From contig CAKOSP010000002.1 of the NCBI GenBank assembly GCA_934102335.1, positions 124,001 through 188,000 of the forward strand: DNA of 64,000 bases, written 5' to 3'. Positions 1 through 8,695 of the stretch are shown here, in pieces. This DNA comes from an uncultured Bacilli bacterium (GTDB lineage Bacteria; Bacillota_I; Bacilli_A; RF39; UBA660). A model generated the notes under the pieces. It did not search any database. It was not told where the DNA came from and worked only from the letters and a program-made list of their open reading frames with translations. How positions within the stretch are numbered: the first letter of the stretch is position 1; every line of letters begins with the position of its first letter. The translations under genes were made by a program, and so were the position numbers.

Positions 1-269
1 TCTATTAAATCTGTAACTACTTTACGTCCATGCTCATCTTTACTACTACTTATAACACCTCTAGGTTTATTTAAAAGGTAATATACTTTCTTATGATCTT
101 TTGCAATTTGTTCTCCGTCAATAGTTATAATATCATCGCCGTTTACTTTATAACCCATTTCCGTTATTAATTTATTATTAACCATTACGTGCCCAGTTTT
201 AATTAATTCTTCAGCTTTTCTTCTTGATGTATAACCAGATGTTGCAATAACTTTTTGTAATCTTTCCAC
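1..269 (-). CDS. rluB: RluB-type rRNA pseudouridine synthase, N-terminal part (runs off the window)
   Basis: The first 89 codons are present; the 3' end lies outside the window. The N-terminus (MERLQKVIATSGYTSRRKAE) is a typical S4 RNA-binding domain, followed by a linker with YYLLNKPRGV, the usual entry to the RsuA/RluB catalytic domain. The enzyme family converts a uridine of 23S rRNA to pseudouridine. The start is GTG with AGGTGAT just upstream. It lies directly downstream of spmB, the same order as dacB-spmA-spmB-rluB in Bacillus, which supports RluB over the paralogues RsuA and RluF. The catalytic aspartate is not visible in this part. Confidence 0.85.
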   Translation of the reverse strand, partial: MERLQKVIATSGYTSRRKAEELIKTGHVMVNNKLITEMGYKVNGDDIITIDGEQIAKDHKKVYYLLNKPRGVISSSKDEHGRKVVTDLI

Positions 270-299
270 AAAATCACCTAAAAGCATTTTAACATAATT

Positions 300-803
300 T
301 TAAGAAAATAACAAAAATGATAATATAAAAGCTATTAAAATACCAATAAAGTCGGCAAATAATCCAACTTTTAAAGCATATCTTGTTTTTGTAACTTTTA
401 TTGAGCCAAAGTATAGGGCTAAAACATATATTGTTGTATCAGTACATCCTTGGATAACTGAAGCTAAATTACCATTAAATGAGTCCGGACCATACTTTAA
501 ATATATATCTGATAAAATAGCCAGTGTAGCTGATCCTGATATTGGTCTTAAAATGGACATTGCAATAATTTCACTAGGAACCACTAATTTGTTAAAAAAT
601 GAAGCTATAGTTGTTAAAAAATTACTATCTAAAAATATATTTACTGCTAAGACCATGGATACTAAAGCTGGAATAATATTTACTGATAACTTTAAACCAT
701 CTTTTACTCCATCTAAAAATGAATTATATAAATTATTCTTTTTAATAAGAGCATATACAATTATTAAAAGAATAAATATGGGAAGTATATAGTTGGATAT
801 CAT
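300..803 (-). CDS. spmB: Spore maturation protein B
   Basis: A 167-aa integral membrane protein of the nucleoside-recognition (Gate) domain family. Hydrophobic segments lie near residues 4-20, 40-58 and 145-165, and the family signature region (RPISGSATLAILSDIY, then QGCTDTTIYVLALYFG) is complete. In Bacillus SpmA and SpmB act together in spore core dehydration; the molecular activity is unknown. Its ATG overlaps the TGA of spmA by four bases (ATGA), so the two are probably translationally coupled. Length matches the family. Presence of the gene does not by itself prove that the organism sporulates. Confidence 0.88.
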   Translation of the reverse strand: MISNYILPIFILLIIVYALIKKNNLYNSFLDGVKDGLKLSVNIIPALVSMVLAVNIFLDSNFLTTIASFFNKLVVPSEIIAMSILRPISGSATLAILSDIYLKYGPDSFNGNLASVIQGCTDTTIYVLALYFGSIKVTKTRYALKVGLFADFIGILIAFILSFLLFS

Positions 804-1375
804 TTGCCCCTCCTGATAAAATAATCTAGTATAAGACCGGATATATTTGAAACAAAGGTTGCTATGATTCCTGGAATTATAATAACAGTTGGGTTAATTG
901 ATTGAGATGCTACTCGCATTGATAAAACAGTTGTAGGAATTAAGGTTACCCCTGCAGTATTTAATACTAGAAAAGTTATCATAGCCGTTGAGGCAGTATC
1001 TTTTTTATCATTTATTTTTTGTAATTCATCCATGGCTTTTAAACCAAAAGGTGTAGCAGCACTTCCTAAACCAAGCATATTAGCTGCAATATTGGAAGCA
1101 ATATATCCTAATGCTTTTGAATCTTTATTTACACTTGGAAATAATCTTTTCATTAAAGGACGTAAAAGCTTAGAAAACTTATCTAAAAGGCCAGCATCTT
1201 CGGCTATTTTCATAATGCCACTCCATAATACTACAGTAGGTATTATAGATATTATTAAGTCTAAAGATTTATTTGCACTTACTAGAATTGTGTTATTTAT
1301 TGTTTCAATATTTCCAGTCAAAAGTGAAAAAGTTATACCAATTGTAATTAAAAATGACCAAATATATCCTACCAT
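800..1375 (-). CDS. spmA: Spore maturation protein A
   Basis: About 191 aa, a membrane protein of the same Gate-domain family as SpmB and its obligate partner. It follows Bacillus SpmA nearly throughout: an N-terminal TM helix, the KIAEDAGLLDKFSKLLRP region, LGYIASNIAANMLGLGSAAT, and LIPTTVLSMR near the C-terminus. The ATG at 1375 is chosen over an in-frame GTG at 1387 because it gives the family N-terminus (MVGYIW). The 5' end overlaps the end of dacF and the 3' end overlaps spmB, so the three form one tight operon. Confidence 0.88.
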   Translation of the reverse strand: MVGYIWSFLITIGITFSLLTGNIETINNTILVSANKSLDLIISIIPTVVLWSGIMKIAEDAGLLDKFSKLLRPLMKRLFPSVNKDSKALGYIASNIAANMLGLGSAATPFGLKAMDELQKINDKKDTASTAMITFLVLNTAGVTLIPTTVLSMRVASQSINPTVIIIPGIIATFVSNISGLILDYFIRRGK

Positions 1376-2436
1376 GATAAAATCCACTCTCTTAATTTTT
1401 GAAAAATTGATTCTTTTTTATATTCTTGTTTATTTTTATAAATCATTTCTTCATGCAAAAGTTTATCTTTTAATTTAATTCTTATTACTCCAGCATAATC
1501 ACTATTGGAATTTTTTTCTAAAACATTTTCAATTTCAATATTATCTTTTTCTTTTTTATTAACCATGGCATAAAAGTCGTTTTTTATGTAGCAATCAGTA
1601 CATTCATCTAAAGAAAAAGAGTTTTTATTTAAAATTTGTATTGAATCATATTCTGAAAATAATTTTTGATATAAGTTAATATGATCTGAAAAATCATTAC
1701 CATCATTTAATGTTACTATAACAATTTTTTTATTATCTTTTTCAGCAGTAGTTACAAGAGTTCTTTTGGCTTTTTTTGTATAACCAGTTTTTCCTCCAGT
1801 TATAAAATCATAAGAGTGCAATATTTTATTTTTATTGGTCCACGAATATGTTTTGGTACTACTTTTAGCTATCTTTTTTTTGGTACTAAATATTTCTTTA
1901 AATGTGTCATTTTTGTAAGCATAGCTAGTTAATAATGCCATATCATATGCTGTTGAAATATTTCCATTACCTGTTTCATCTTCTAAGCCATGAGCATTTA
2001 TAAAGTTTGTATTTTTCATACCTATTTCTTGTGCTTTCTCATTCATAAGTTTAACAAAACTTGGCATATCTCCAGCTGTATTATATGCTATTTCTATAGC
2101 AGCATCATTTCCACTTCTTAGCATTAGACCATATAATAAATCCTTGAAATTTATTTTTTCTCCTACTTCTATGTATATTCCGCTTCCAAATGACTTTAAA
2201 ACTTCTTTGCCAACAGTTACTTCTTTTTCAATATCAGTATTTTCAATTGCTACTATACAAGTCATTATTTTAGTAATACTTGCTATTAATCTTTTACTGT
2301 TCATGTTTTGTTCATACAATACACGATTTGTTGATAAATCCATAGCTACTACTCCAGAGGCACTTAATGCTTTAGCGTTTAAAATAAAACTAAAGAAAAA
2401 AATAATTATTATTAAATATTTTTTGATAAATATCAC
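1369..2436 (-). CDS. dacF: D-alanyl-D-alanine carboxypeptidase (DacF/DacB type)
   Basis: An exported penicillin-binding protein that trims the terminal D-Ala of peptidoglycan stem peptides. After a hydrophobic signal sequence (about residues 5-24) all three motifs of the serine peptidase S11 family are present: SITK (Ser53, Lys56), SGN (108-110) and KTG (216-218). The C-terminal ~100 residues form the usual beta-rich tail. The position upstream of spmA-spmB matches sporulation dacB. The start is uncertain: the only standard start in frame is a GTG that is itself part of the AGGTGAT ribosome binding site; see findings. The symbol dacF rather than dacB is a family-level choice. Confidence 0.88.
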   Translation of the reverse strand: MIFIKKYLIIIIFFFSFILNAKALSASGVVAMDLSTNRVLYEQNMNSKRLIASITKIMTCIVAIENTDIEKEVTVGKEVLKSFGSGIYIEVGEKINFKDLLYGLMLRSGNDAAIEIAYNTAGDMPSFVKLMNEKAQEIGMKNTNFINAHGLEDETGNGNISTAYDMALLTSYAYKNDTFKEIFSTKKKIAKSSTKTYSWTNKNKILHSYDFITGGKTGYTKKAKRTLVTTAEKDNKKIVIVTLNDGNDFSDHINLYQKLFSEYDSIQILNKNSFSLDECTDCYIKNDFYAMVNKKEKDNIEIENVLEKNSNSDYAGVIRIKLKDKLLHEEMIYKNKQEYKKESIFQKLREWILSW

Positions 2437-2452
2437 CTAAAAAAGTATATGA

Positions 2453-2482
2453 AAAAAATAGTAATTAACATTACTATTTTTT
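2453..2482 (-). terminator. Rho-independent terminator between the 2524-3731 gene and dacF
   Basis: An A/T-rich perfect hairpin (AAAATAGTAA, 6-base loop, TTACTATTTT) flanked by A and T runs, so it could work in both directions. It lies just downstream of the frameshifted gene at 2524-3731 on the minus strand and separates it from dacF. Confidence 0.7.
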
Positions 2483-2523
2483 ATAATTTAAATTTTTTTT
2501 GAATTTATACAACAAGTTTGGTT

Positions 2524-3731
2524 TTACTTTCTTGATTTTTCCTTTTGGCCTTCATTAAGTCTAATTTCTGTGATAAGTGCTTCTCTTTTTTTATCATTTT
2601 GTGCCCATAATACATCAAAAATTGATACAAATTCAGCACCTAATTTTTTAACAAAATCTCTAACAATAACTACATGTTGTTCGCTTACTTGTGATAGTTC
2701 TATTGTTATCACATATTTTTTAATGTTTTCTAATGATTGAACATCGGTTTCAGAATATTCTCTGTTTATAACATTGGTTAAAGTTATTTTTGGTTGTTGG
2801 CAAAATGAAGCCAAGTCATTTGTAATTTCTGATCCAAGCATTAATTTCAACGTTGCTGGAGAAATAGTTTCATTTTTATTTTTTGTTAAAATCTGAGGTT
2901 GGAATAAGTCTTTTGACATGATTTTTTCAAGATATTGTCCCATTAGAGTTTTGTTAAAATCCTCAGTATATTTTTCCGGATTCTTTAGATATCTTACGCC
3001 TGCCACTAAACCAACTTTTGATATTAATGTTTCGGTTTTGTATCTATTAACCATTTTACTGGAGAAACTTCAACCCATACGAGATCGCCATCTTTATATT
3101 TAACGCCATTAGATAATTGAACAGGTTCGTTTTTAAAACGCAAATTTGCGTTTATGCGAACATATAGTTTTCCTTTGTATTCGTATTCAAAAAGCTCAGT
3201 TGAATTAGGAGTATAACTTCTGCCTGTTTGCTTTAGTTCGTCCTTTTTGAACTCAGTTTCTAATTCTTTTTGAATCTCTTCATTTGGAACATATTGAGGG
3301 TATTCACCATATTCAACTTCAAGTGTGCCATTGTATCCTTTTGATCTACTTTGAAAACATTTAGAATAATCCGTAAAAGATTGTATTACCGGACGTACTG
3401 CACATTCGTAAGCATCTCCAAATTTGCAATCTTCACCATATAAACCTACTTCGTCCGAAATGTTTATATCAATTTTTCCAAACATATAGGTTACAATTCC
3501 TTTAGTATGTTTTCCTTTAGATTTTGTCCAGATTTGACCTATTCTTCCTTTTAAGCCACTTAAGCTAGGATCTTGAACAACATACTCATCAGATACATAT
3601 CCACCCGTTAAAATACAAAAATCAGATACTGCTGTTTCTAAGCCATATCTTTCTAAAACTTCTAATCGAGTTTTAGGATCATCACCATATATTTGTTCTC
3701 TAGACAATAAAGTTAGCTTATGATTGTTCAT
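2524..3731 (-). pseudogene. Frameshifted gene for a hypothetical protein of a low-GC Firmicute family (KYGEYPQ-type)
   Basis: Two overlapping frames (3731-3024 and 3054-2524) look like one protein of about 400 aa. The first ends VSPVKWLIDTK then runs into a stop. The second, starting at an internal ATG with no ribosome site, continues with KTETLISKVGLVAGVRYL. Reading through with one extra A in the AAAA run at about 3036-3042 gives ...WLIDTKTETLISKVG..., which is how I recall the family continuing (VEYGEYPQY, a KLYVR(I/V)NAN strand, then VWVEV.PVKWL). Function is unknown. The break may be a real mutation, an assembly error, or a -1 slip at A-AAA. A terminator follows. The N-terminal start at 3731 has a GGTGA site a few bases upstream. 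Confidence 0.65.
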
Positions 3732-3800
3732 TTTATCTTCACCTAATGTTATATTAACATATTTATAGAATTTTTAAATGATTATTAATCAACAAATGTA

Positions 3801-3828
3801 AAAAATAGTAAAACTATTTACTATTTTT
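3801..3828 (-). terminator. Terminator of the lipoprotein gene, overlapping its stop codon
   Basis: A 12-bp A/T hairpin (AAAAATAGTAAA / TTTACTATTTTT) with flanking A and T runs. The minus-strand stop codon at 3814-3816 lies in the loop. Confidence 0.7.
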
Positions 3829-4365
3829 GTCATATTCATAATTATATATACCATGAATTTTTTCTAAATCGGATGAGGAAATTTCTTTTAAAACCCAATT
3901 CCCATTTTCTCTTACAAGATTAAAATCAATTACATAACTTACTCTTTCATTAGTGGTTTTCATTAAATTTATTTTGTAATTTAAATATAAATTATTATCA
4001 TATACACCTTTTTCATTATTAAATTTTGTAAGATTTTTCTTTAGATATTCACTAGCTTGTTGTTGAGCTTGATACAAGTCATAAACCTCTACTTTTGTTG
4101 TAACTATTGCATCATCGCCATTATAAGATTCTTTTAAAATCTCATAATTTAGGCTTTGATACTGTCTTTTTAATGCTTCTTTATAATTATTCTTTTGTTC
4201 ATCAGTGAGATTTTCTTCATTAGTCACTTTATCCAAATCTTGAAGTACTTCGTTTGAAAGATATTTATAACCATTTAAATAATCCTCGATTGTTTTTTTA
4301 GCAGTACTGTTAATTGAACAAGCGCACAAAACCAAAATAAGTATTGATAAAAGTACCTTTTTCAT
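3814..4365 (-). CDS. Small lipoprotein, function unknown
   Basis: 183 aa. The N-terminus is a lysine-started hydrophobic signal (MKKVLLSILILVLCAC); the cysteine at about 16 in LCAC is a fair though not ideal lipobox, so a membrane-attached lipoprotein is likely. The rest is hydrophilic and helical-then-strand in pattern, ending FNLVRENGNWVLKEISS, which resembles the NTF2-like/DUF4878 class of small exported proteins (an inference from the strand pattern only). The ATG has GAGGT upstream. It is monocistronic with its own terminator. Confidence 0.6.
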   Translation of the reverse strand: MKKVLLSILILVLCACSINSTAKKTIEDYLNGYKYLSNEVLQDLDKVTNEENLTDEQKNNYKEALKRQYQSLNYEILKESYNGDDAIVTTKVEVYDLYQAQQQASEYLKKNLTKFNNEKGVYDNNLYLNYKINLMKTTNERVSYVIDFNLVRENGNWVLKEISSSDLEKIHGIYNYEYDKNSK

Positions 4366-4400
4366 AATATAACCTCAGTTTTAGTATGCAATGTTATTTT

Positions 4401-5009
4401 TTATTTATACGTTAATAATTTCTTATACTCTTCTTTAGGAGTTGTGGATATTAATAAAGTTAATTTTTTTAACATTTCTTTATAATCGCTGGTCTCGTCA
4501 TGAAAGAATTCATAGTAATAATATTTTAACTTATCATAACTATGTGATTGGTAAAGATTATTTAAATCATTTATAATACTTAGCTTTATATTTTCAATAA
4601 ATCTGATTTTGGAATATATATTTATTTTTTGAATGGATTTATATTCTAGTTTAGTCTTTTTAACTGTATATATTATTTCACAAATAGATTCGTCATCTTG
4701 AAAAGATAATGTGCTTCTTTTGATTTCATATCCTTGGTTATCAAAAGATAAAACAATTGTGTTATTTCTATCACATAAAAGTATACAATTTAATTTACTT
4801 CCATCATTTAATATTGTTTTTTCTTTAATTAAATTAAGAATAACATCAGATAATTTGATATGATTATTATAAATTTCTAAAAAGTCATTTCTACTAATTA
4901 AAAATAATGGTATTTTTTTAATACTAGTCAATTCATCGGTTTTTAACCATTCAAAAAAGTAATAATTATTATCTTGAAAATTTACTTTTATGTCGTAATA
5001 ATAGTTCAT
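4401..5009 (-). CDS. Hypothetical protein, 202 aa
   Basis: I do not recognise this protein. It is soluble, rich in Asn, Lys, Ile and Tyr, with no signal peptide or membrane segment. The N-terminal half looks like alternating beta strands (YYDIKVNFQDNNYYFFEWL, IPLFLISRNDF), and the C-terminal ~70 residues are helical. A ribosome site (AAAGGAC) precedes the ATG. It overlaps the end of the small membrane protein gene at 4969-5205 by 41 bases, so the two are probably co-expressed. Confidence 0.6.
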   Translation of the reverse strand: MNYYYDIKVNFQDNNYYFFEWLKTDELTSIKKIPLFLISRNDFLEIYNNHIKLSDVILNLIKEKTILNDGSKLNCILLCDRNNTIVLSFDNQGYEIKRSTLSFQDDESICEIIYTVKKTKLEYKSIQKINIYSKIRFIENIKLSIINDLNNLYQSHSYDKLKYYYYEFFHDETSDYKEMLKKLTLLISTTPKEEYKKLLTYK

Positions 5010-5205
5010 TTTTATTTTGTCCTTTCATTCCAATAACAATTAATATCACACCTATAATTATTAGCCATATTTCAAATCTACTAATAATATATTGAAAAAA
5101 ACTCCAAAAATTATACCCCATAGTGAGTAAATTTAGGTAAAGAATTAAAAAAAATAAGCCTATTGAGGTTAAAATAATTCCTCCAAATATTAAAATTAAA
5201 TTCAT
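4969..5205 (-). CDS. Small two-helix membrane protein, function unknown
   Basis: 78 aa with two clear hydrophobic helices (about residues 3-28 and 44-62) and a basic C-terminus, so probably an inner-membrane hairpin. No clear ribosome site lies before the ATG; the upstream region shared with divergent uppP may hold both promoters. Overlaps the downstream gene. Not recognised. Confidence 0.5.
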   Translation of the reverse strand: MNLILIFGGIILTSIGLFFLILYLNLLTMGYNFWSFFQYIISRFEIWLIIIGVILIVIGMKGQNKNELLLRHKSKFSR

Positions 5206-5252
5206 ATTTATATTTTACGTTTTTTATTATATAATTATGTAGAGGATAAAAT

Positions 5253-6062
5253 ATGAATTTAATAAAATACATTTTGTTAGGAATTTTACAAGGGTTAACA
5301 GAGCCACTTCCTATATCAAGTAGTGGTCATTTAACTTTGTTTAAAGCATTATTTGATACAACAATATTTGACTCTTTAAATTTTGAAATTATATCTAATT
5401 TTGGTTCTTTTATTGCTATATTTATTTTATTTTTTAAAGATATTGTTAAGCTTCTTAAAGGATTTTTTACCTATATTTTTAAAAAAGATAAAAGAAGTAC
5501 AACTAAAAAAGAATTTTTATATTGCATATATATTATGATCAGTACAATTCCTGTAGGTATTACGGGTATACTATTTAAAGATAAAATAGAATCGATTAAT
5601 AGTATGATGTTTTTAGGTTTTGCTTTTTTAATTACTAGTTTAATGTTATTTATTGTTAGAAAATTTAAAGGAACTAAAAATGATTTTGATATAACTTTAA
5701 AAGATGCGATTATTATTGGTTCGTTCCAAGCTGTTACAGTAATGCCTGGAATCTCTAGAAGTGGAACTGTTCTTGTTGCTTGCTTACTATGTGGTTTAAA
5801 AAGAGATACTGCTCTTAAATATACATTTATTTTATATTTTCCAGTAAGCTTAGCTGCGATGTGTTTAGGGGTTAAAGATATAATAGCCACTCCTAATTTA
5901 GATGCTATGATACTTCCTTATACTTTAGGAATGATTGCAGCACTTATTGTTACATATTTTTCATATAAATGGATGTCAGATTGGGTAAAAAAAGGAAAAC
6001 TAGCATATTTTAGTATTTATTGTTTGTTATTAGCTTTATTTATTTTTATTTACTTTCATTAA
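5253..6062 (+). CDS. uppP: Undecaprenyl-diphosphate phosphatase (BacA/UppP)
   Basis: A 269-aa polytopic membrane enzyme that removes a phosphate from undecaprenyl diphosphate, recycling the lipid carrier for peptidoglycan and other wall polymers. Both catalytic signatures are visible: the glutamate-rich motif EPLPISSSGH (residues 17-26) and PGISRSGTV in the second half. About seven hydrophobic segments are present and the length matches the family. The ATG follows AGAGGA. Single gene on the plus strand with its own terminator. Confidence 0.95.
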   Translation: MNLIKYILLGILQGLTEPLPISSSGHLTLFKALFDTTIFDSLNFEIISNFGSFIAIFILFFKDIVKLLKGFFTYIFKKDKRSTTKKEFLYCIYIMISTIPVGITGILFKDKIESINSMMFLGFAFLITSLMLFIVRKFKGTKNDFDITLKDAIIIGSFQAVTVMPGISRSGTVLVACLLCGLKRDTALKYTFILYFPVSLAAMCLGVKDIIATPNLDAMILPYTLGMIAALIVTYFSYKWMSDWVKKGKLAYFSIYCLLLALFIFIYFH

Positions 6063-6067
6063 AAATT

Positions 6068-6097
6068 AAAGGAAGATGTTGGATCATCTTCCTTTTT
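6068..6097 (+). terminator. uppP terminator
   Basis: An 11-bp hairpin (AAAGGAAGATG, 6-base loop, CATCTTCCTTT) followed by a T run, starting six bases after the uppP stop. Confidence 0.9.
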
Positions 6098-6223
6098 AAA
6101 AGTGTGAGTTTGAGTTATAATTTTTTAAAATTTAGGGTTTATCTTTTTTAATTTGTATTATCTACCTCCTTACATTATGATTGTAACTCTAATTTATGTT
6201 GAAATTATGTTGAAAAAATGAAA

Positions 6224-7591
6224 TTATTTCATAAAGAAGTAAAAAGTAGTTCCGTGACGGGAAGAATCAACTCCATATTTAAAGTTATGCTTTAATAAAA
6301 TTTCTTTAACTATTGAAAGACCTAAACCAGTTGATATAACATTTCTTTTATGCTTTTTATTAGTTTTGTAGTATCTATTCCAGATTGTATCTATTTCTTC
6401 TTTTTTTATTCCTTTTCCTGTATCGGTTATTTCAATTTTTTTATCTTTTGTTACTTTAATAATAACTTTTTTATCTTCACCTGTAAAATTAATGGCATTA
6501 TTAATTAAATTATATATTACTTGGTTTATTTTGTTTTTGTCGGCACTAACTAAAAGCTTATCTGGTAAATCTAAAACAAAATCATAATTTTCAGTTTCTT
6601 TTATAATATCGTATCTTTTAATAATTGTTTTTATCTCCTGTACAATATCATATTTTTCAATATTTAATTGTTCGGCTTTTGCTTGAAGTTTTGATAAATT
6701 TAATATGTCATTTACAAGTATTGTTAATCTATCTGTTTCATCAATAATTATATTTAGATGTTCATTCATTTTATCTTTGTCTTTATAAGATATATCTTTA
6801 ATCATTTCAGCATAAGCTTTGATCATTGTTAAAGGAGTTTTTAAATCATGTGATACGTTGGCAAGCAAGTCTCTTTGCAAATTCTCAGTTTTACCTATTT
6901 CACTTTGAGCTAGGTTAAGAGCGTCAGTGAGTTCATCAAGTTCCAAAATACCATGGTGTTCAAACTTTATATCCTTTCCTGTGCCAAGATATTTGGCTTT
7001 ATTTGTTATTTCTATTATAGGTTTGGTAACTTTATTTGATAAGAAGTAAGAAATGACTACTGCCGCAATTGAGGCAAATAAAGTAATATAAATCATTTGA
7101 GTTTTTAAAATTGTTGTAACATTTGATGTATCTTCAGAATTAGAATAAATAAATATGTAATTATCACTAATTTTTAAACCATATAAATAACCCACTATTT
7201 TTTTATTTTGTAAAGAAATACGAAAAGTATTTGATTCTTCATTAGAATTTATAAATTTTCTTATAATGCTTTTAATATCGGTACTCATGTGATTTAATAC
7301 ACAATTATTCATTTTAGTATTATATTCTTCCTCTACGCTAGTTGATGAGGTTTTTATTATGCATACTTGATTCTGATACGCTAAAGATTCCATATTTAAA
7401 CTTAAATCATCAGAATTGGTATTTTTTAGTTTATTGGAGATTAAATCTAGAGTTTTAACTTGATAATTTTCATAAGCTTTTTTAAATAAAAATACTTCAC
7501 TTATCCAGACTAATGCAAGTACAATAACAAAGAATAAAATTAATGATAATAAAAGTCTTTTTTTAATACTACTTTTATTCTTTGTATTCAA
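6224..7591 (-). CDS. Sensor histidine kinase
   Basis: 455 aa. TM1 at about 12-34, an extracytoplasmic sensor of about 130 residues, TM2 at about 165-186, a HAMP linker, a HisKA dimerisation helix with the phospho-accepting His248 (NVSHDLKTPL), and a HATPase domain with an N-box (NQVIYNLINNAINF), DTGKGIK and GLGLSIV. It phosphorylates the response regulator encoded immediately upstream. The start is TTG, overlapping the end of the regulator gene by 17 bases with GAGGTAGGT as ribosome site. The signal is not predictable: the sensor region is not a family I recognise. Confidence 0.92.
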   Translation of the reverse strand: MNTKNKSSIKKRLLLSLILFFVIVLALVWISEVFLFKKAYENYQVKTLDLISNKLKNTNSDDLSLNMESLAYQNQVCIIKTSSTSVEEEYNTKMNNCVLNHMSTDIKSIIRKFINSNEESNTFRISLQNKKIVGYLYGLKISDNYIFIYSNSEDTSNVTTILKTQMIYITLFASIAAVVISYFLSNKVTKPIIEITNKAKYLGTGKDIKFEHHGILELDELTDALNLAQSEIGKTENLQRDLLANVSHDLKTPLTMIKAYAEMIKDISYKDKDKMNEHLNIIIDETDRLTILVNDILNLSKLQAKAEQLNIEKYDIVQEIKTIIKRYDIIKETENYDFVLDLPDKLLVSADKNKINQVIYNLINNAINFTGEDKKVIIKVTKDKKIEITDTGKGIKKEEIDTIWNRYYKTNKKHKRNVISTGLGLSIVKEILLKHNFKYGVDSSRHGTTFYFFMK

Positions 7592-8237
7592 ATTTATAAC
7601 CTACCTCTCTAATTGTTTTAATTAAATTTCTATATTTTCCAAGATGAGACCTTAATGTTTTAATGTGTGTATCTACTGTTCTATCATCACCATAAAAATC
7701 GTATCCCCATACATGGCTTAAAAGTTTTTCACGTGATAAAGCAATATTCTTATTTTTTATTAAATATTTTAATAACTCGTATTCTTTAGGTGATAATGTC
7801 ACTTCATTATTATCAATTGTTACTTCGTGAGCTATATCATCAATAACAATACCTGCTATTTTTATTTTTTCATTGTCTTTTTTATTTCTTTTAATTACAG
7901 CTTTCACTCTTGCTACCAATTCTTTTGGACTAAATGGTTTGGTAACGTAATCATCTATTCCTAAATCAAACCCTATCAGTTTATCGTATTCTTCTGCTCT
8001 TGCTGATAACATAATAAATGGAACATCTTTTATTTGTTTTATTTCTTTACAAGCTGTATACCCATCCATTTTAGGCATCATAATGTCCATTATTACTAAA
8101 TCTATTTGATTATTTTGAATTTTTTCAAGAGCTTCTTTGCCATTACTTGCTTCAAAAACTTCAAAATCCTCTAAGACTAAATATTCTTTTATAACATCAC
8201 GAATTAATTCTTCGTCATCAACCACTAAGATTTTCAT
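7575..8237 (-). CDS. OmpR/PhoB-type response regulator
   Basis: 220 aa with a CheY receiver domain (acidic pair Asp7-Asp8, phospho-acceptor Asp51 in VIMDIMMPKMDG, Lys100 in TKPF) and a C-terminal winged helix (SPKEYELLKYLIKN, VWGYDFYGDDRTVDTHI). It is the DNA-binding partner of the kinase it overlaps. The ATG has GAGGTGA upstream. Targets cannot be read from the sequence; the YtxH/DUF948-like envelope cluster lies just upstream on the same strand but is separated by a terminator. Confidence 0.95.
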   Translation of the reverse strand: MKILVVDDEELIRDVIKEYLVLEDFEVFEASNGKEALEKIQNNQIDLVIMDIMMPKMDGYTACKEIKQIKDVPFIMLSARAEEYDKLIGFDLGIDDYVTKPFSPKELVARVKAVIKRNKKDNEKIKIAGIVIDDIAHEVTIDNNEVTLSPKEYELLKYLIKNKNIALSREKLLSHVWGYDFYGDDRTVDTHIKTLRSHLGKYRNLIKTIREVGYKFEYKE

Positions 8238-8284
8238 CTTCTCACCTCTTTTTTATATTATAGCAAATTTGTGAAATGTAAATG

Positions 8285-8310
8285 AAAAAAGAAGCTTTAT
8301 TCAGCTTCTT
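8285..8310 (-). terminator. Terminator of the YtxH-type gene
   Basis: Hairpin AGAAGCT / AGCTTCT with a T run on the minus strand. It overlaps the end of the YtxH-type gene and separates that cluster from the two-component system. Confidence 0.8.
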
Positions 8311-8695
8311 CTAATTTTTTAGTAATATTTTTTAAAGTTTTAATTGTTTTATCTCTAACATCTTGAGCCATATCTTCAAGTGCTGGTTTAGCAGTTTCTT
8401 TTGCCATATCAACTAATTCTTTAGCTTTTCTTTCTAAATGTTTAGCTTTGGCTTTAGCAATTTTTAAAACCTTTTCACCATCTAAATCTTTTAACTCTTT
8501 TTCTATTTCCTGAGCTTTTTTAACAATATTGTCTTTTAATTCATCATAGTCAATTGCTTGAGCAGCATCAATTAATTCGTTAATTTTTTTTCTTAAATCC
8601 CTTCTTAATTCTTCACCTTTTTTGGGAGCAAATAAAAGGCCTAGACCAACACCAACACCCGCTCCTAGTATGAATTTACCAAATCCTTTACTCAT
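8297..8695 (-). CDS. YtxH domain protein
   Basis: 132 aa. The start at 8695 (MSKGFGKF) is chosen because AAGGAGGAATTTGAAG lies directly before it; a longer frame from 8743 has no site. The N-terminus has the glycine-rich hydrophobic segment and the positively charged stop of the YtxH family (GVGLGLLFAPKKGEELR), followed by a long charged amphipathic helix, probably coiled coil. YtxH proteins are general-stress or envelope-associated proteins of unknown function. Overlaps the upstream gene by eight bases. Confidence 0.85.
   Translation of the reverse strand: MSKGFGKFILGAGVGVGLGLLFAPKKGEELRRDLRKKINELIDAAQAIDYDELKDNIVKKAQEIEKELKDLDGEKVLKIAKAKAKHLERKAKELVDMAKETAKPALEDMAQDVRDKTIKTLKNITKKLEEAE

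Noticed and set aside
1032..1478. Plus-strand open frame of 148 codons
   Set aside because: It is the antisense of spmA/dacF, with no ribosome site; SpmA homology is clear on the other strand.
6098..6223. AAGGAGGT-like site on the minus strand near 6167-6174 without a gene
   Set aside because: The site is followed by ATA and stops within a few codons; no start codon gives a usable frame. Left as spacer between uppP and the kinase gene.
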